In this document: positions 60,467 through 64,000 of the stretch, piece by piece
How positions within the stretch are numbered: the stretch's first letter is position 1
Layout: every line of letters starts with the position of its first letter
Assembly (NCBI GenBank): GCA_020466095.1
Contig: CM035807.1
Span: 80,695,166-80,759,165 of the forward strand
Source of the DNA: Chlorops oryzae
Taxonomy: Eukaryota > Arthropoda > Insecta > Diptera > Chloropidae
DNA length: 64,000 bases
Direction of reading: 5' to 3'
The notes under the pieces: generated by a model
Told to the model about the DNA's origin: nothing
What the model saw: the letters and a program-made list of their open reading frames with translations, nothing else
Database searches by the model: none
Made by a program: the position numbers and the translations under genes

Positions 60467-63400
60467 TGGACCCTACTTCAATTGAGTACGTAGTTGTTTT
60501 CTCATTTGTTTCTATTTATTTTTATTTTATTTAGTTAAATTTTATTTATTTCTTTATTTAACTAGGCAGGCTGCTATTTAGAAAAAATTTATTGAATTTC
60601 CGCACTTAATTTTTTTAAAATTTTTTATTTGTTTGAATTTTTTTAAGTGTTGCTAAATACTCAAAACCGTTGAAATCGTTGTTATCGTTGTTGAATTCAC
60701 TTAATTTAGAGTTTAAAGCATACGAGCTTTTGATTTATGATTTATTTGATTGTATCGAAATCAGACGCTTGAAAGATTGAAGAAATTCCTTAAAGCAATC
60801 GGAAATTGAATCTGTTTCGTTCTTGTTGTTAGAGTTGGTATAATTTTGTCTGCATACTTTTGCTAATGCCTTCGCCGTACGGAGCAAGCGTAATTAATTC
60901 AAGAAAGCTTTTAAATTTGTCATATATGTGAGTACTTAAGTGCGACTTAGCTAGCTTAGATTGTAGTTGTTTTTAAGTAGGTATGATTTGGATTAAGTTT
61001 CGAATAAACATTTACTTAAGCGTGGAATATATTTCGTAGTAAGAATATTTTAAGTTTCAGAAGACTGGAAGTTTATTGCCGTTTATCTAAATTACCGATT
61101 ACAAATTTTATGTTAAATACTTGAATTTTAACATTGCATTTGAATTTCTTCGTATTGAATTGAAATTTTTATTATATTATTTTATTTGATTTTGATTTGT
61201 TAAAATTATTTATTCGTTTTACTCCGCCCAATTTATCACACGCTTGCAAATTGCAATAATACACTTTCTAAATGCATTGTGTTTGCTTTCTTGCTGCCAT
61301 TTAACATTTCCTTAGCATACTTTGAGGAATTTCAAAGTTAATGTTTTCTCATACTTAAGCATTTTCTGTTTTATTTTTCGTTTTTAAAATTCTTTTAAAA
61401 TCTTTTCTATGATACTCTTATATCATTTCATGCGACAGCAAGAATGACAGCAACCGCGGCAGAAATTAAGTTTTGCATGTAAGTTAAACGCCCAGCAAGA
61501 GACTACATTTTTGTTCCCATTTTTATATAGCAAATGATTTCTTTTTTCTGTCTTTGGCTATATTACCGCCATTGCGTACGCCTTTCGCTTCTTGCCCCTT
61601 GCGGGACATAAGCGTCGATTCTTAATAGGGCTTACATTTCAAAAAAAAATTTTCCTTTTGTCCAATTATTGCAGTATTCGAAAATCCACTATTCACAATT
61701 TTACTTTTTCTTGATTAAAAAGTTTTGCAACGAGAAATTATTCGGACAGATTTTTAGCTTTTAAGTACTGTTCCATTCGCGTGCTCAAAACGTAATGTTG
61801 CGATTTTTCGCGTGTTATTTAAAAGTAGGTGTTCTGTTGAAAAATTTTTTTATGGCATAGTTTATGGCGCGCACTGGAAGGCAACTTCCAGTTAATAAAG
61901 AACGATGAGAGAGTGAATCGAACGAAGGCAATGATGAGAAGAAGGAGCTTTATTTTAAAAGCTTTTCGGAACTCTCTTAACGAACCACGAGCGTCACCTG
62001 TTTAGCCTAAAAAAGAGAAATGAAAAACATTTTGACAAATCAAAATATTTGCATATACATATAGGTATGAATATTTATGTTTCTTAAAACATATTTTGAG
62101 CATTCAAATTTTGGGGATTGTTAGAAAAGGATTTAGCTCGCTTATGAATTTTTTACTTATTTATCGTGACCCTACCTATAAATTTTTATTTACATTTAGG
62201 CAGGCTCATAATCTTTAAGATAGTTTCAACTTTTTGAAGGTTTAAACTTCCAAATGACAGTCTTCCGGAGAGTTTGAACCATCGCTTATTTATTTTATAT
62301 GAACATTTTTTGGAAATTCAAATACAGTGTACTCTCTCCTTGCGGAAATCCCTCTTAAACGGACACATCTGTTAAGCGAACATATCTTTCGGTCCCGTAG
62401 TTGCCCGCTTAAGGGAGCGTACACTCCATAGGAAAGATATTTGATTGAGTTGAATTGGCAGGAAGACTTAAAGAATATATATTGCAATATTTCTACTTTC
62501 AAAGATACTAATCTGAGTTGAGGACTACGACCCTTAGGGTATTCCCTTAAATGTGAAATGAATGAAAAGATTGAAAACGTGAAAAAATGTCATTTTTTTC
62601 ATGCAAAATTCCATTCACTCATTTTTTAGCCTTCTTGATTTACGAATACTAGACGCTTACGAGGCAAAAACACATTTAAGGAAAATCCCTAATTATAATT
62701 TTATTTTGTTTTCACCAAAAAACTTCAAATCCTTTTTGGTAAAGATCGCTTTTGCCTGGCATGTTTTGATTTTCCAAAAGATGCAAAGAACAATGTTTAT
62801 ATGACCACACACGAGTTAATGAATCCATTTTTTTCTCTTAAAAGTTCCAAAAAGGAATTTTCTCTTTCATTCATTCAAAGTCTCAGAATGTGGGCAACTC
62901 AATTCGAACTGTTTGCAAATACACAAATACAATGAGCGCACACAGCTGTTTTTCTTTCTTTCCGTTACAAAAACAAACCATCGAAAAAGAGGAAAATCAA
63001 TGAAAAACGAACAAAAAAAACTGACAAAAACAATACCAACGACTGGTGCTCTCCACCTACAAATACAACTCGAAGAATTTTTAAGGACTGTGACGGGAGA
63101 GGAGAGGTCTACAAAAGGATTTCCTGCCGTGTTCAACGTTTTTTTTTTTTTTTTTTTTTGTTTTTTGTTTTTATTTTGTGAGTTTTACTTAAATTTTTTT
63201 ATACACCACTGAAGCGATTTTCATGCTTCGAATTCTTTAAGTGTATATGCCACAACCGATTCTTATCGCTTTTATCGCTTGCCAATGAGCCGTTGTTCTC
63301 TTGTTTTCTTTTGCTTCGAATTTATCTTTTTCATTTCTACTGCCTTCCCTTCACTCTTACTAGTTCAATAGGAAAATTCATAGCTATTTTTGTGTGTGGA

Positions 63401-64000
63401 CATGTGTGTGTGTGTGTTTGCCTCTCGAGATACACACAACGAAACTGGACACGTGTAAGTCAACTTGTATTTTGCGTGTGTTTCTTTTTAATTTATTTAT
63501 TTTTATTTATTTGCTTCTTCTTCTCGTCCTGTTAGGATTGGTTTAGCGTTCCTATGCATTGCAAGCATTATGTTCAAAAACCAAAAATATTTCTCAAAAC
63601 CCACAACGCAGAAAGTTTCGCAAAGAATTTTTTTAATGAAAATTTCATTTTATGAAAGAGAAGCATTTTGCGGTCACTGGGACGTATGTGGAATGGCTCA
63701 CTTATGAACGACGGTCGTTGCGTATACGTAGGCCCTATTTTTTTTGCATTTATGCCAATGAGGTTTTCGTGCGAAACGAAATGAATACTTTATTACCTGT
63801 TTGTGGTTGCAATGGATTTACTTAATTTGTTAAATAATTAATTTATTAAATAATTGGAAAAAAGTAAATATTGGATTTCTGGATACTGTGAAAAGGCCAG
63901 TAGTATATTGATAATTGTTTACTAATTGAAAGTAAATTAAATTTTGGTCAAGCAACAAGTGAAACTGTTTGTCTTTATAAATGAATACAAAACAATGATT
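60467..64000. other. 5' UTR / upstream region of Nckx30C
   Basis: AT-rich DNA upstream of the start codon. One pogo-like MITE at 62335-62428, a TG run at 63402 and poly-T at 63140. No promoter, upstream exon or gene could be fixed by eye; 62867-63535 frames are on both strands and low complexity. Confidence 0.5.
62335..62428. mobile_element. short pogo-like MITE
   Basis: CAGTGTACTCTCTCCTTGCG at the left, GGGAGCGTACACTCCA at the right, TA on both sides. About 94 bp, same CTTAAACGGACA blocks. Lies upstream of Nckx30C exon 1. Confidence 0.7.

Overview
The window looks like intronic and flanking DNA of a higher fly (Diptera). The anchor is a K+-dependent Na+/Ca2+ exchanger close to the Drosophila gene Nckx30C. 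Other hints are fly-style AAA/ACC contexts before start codons, 54-76 base introns in a nested gene, two mariner types known from flies, and abundant simple repeats. A tephritid-like fruit fly is my best guess, but this is inference; no marker here fixes the genus.

Backbone: Nckx30C runs on the minus strand. Its first recognised coding exon (59035-60466, 477 codons plus one base) encodes a long Gln/Asn-rich N-terminal region with two hydrophobic segments. The second exon (21334-21950) carries the first alpha repeat and its transmembrane helices. The two exons join in frame across an intron of about 37 kb. The cytoplasmic loop and second alpha repeat were not found, so the gene should continue left of base 1, and 1-21333 is probably another large intron. 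60467-64000 is 5' UTR or upstream DNA.

Nested genes, all on the plus strand and opposite to the host: a 145-residue two-helix membrane protein (951-1388), a 129-residue Ala/Pro-rich protein (27299-27688), and an unrecognised gene of about eight exons and 497 residues (39473-41471).

Mobile DNA fills much of the rest. There are four near full-length mariners. Two are mellifera/capitata-like: 11446-12729 has an intact transposase, and 22381-23666 has two single-base deletions. Two are Himar1-like: 44042-45334 has one nonsense codon, and 55446-56740 has a nonsense codon, a frameshift and a catalytic Asp-to-Asn change. There is a 5'-truncated non-LTR retrotransposon (34081-34444) and a tRNA-derived SINE family whose 3' tail resembles that LINE's tail. 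Many MITEs are present, several with clear target-site duplications (hAT-like 8 bp, Harbinger-like TAA, Tc1/mariner/pogo-like TA). A 1365-bp foldback element (37959-39323) sits just upstream of the eight-exon gene.

Simple and tandem DNA: long CT tracts on the plus strand near 16 and 26 kb, long GA tracts near 36 and 49 kb, a 16-bp ATCGAT-bearing array at 24.3-24.6 kb, and several degenerate minisatellites. No rRNA, CRISPR, bacterial operon or convincing functional tRNA gene was seen.
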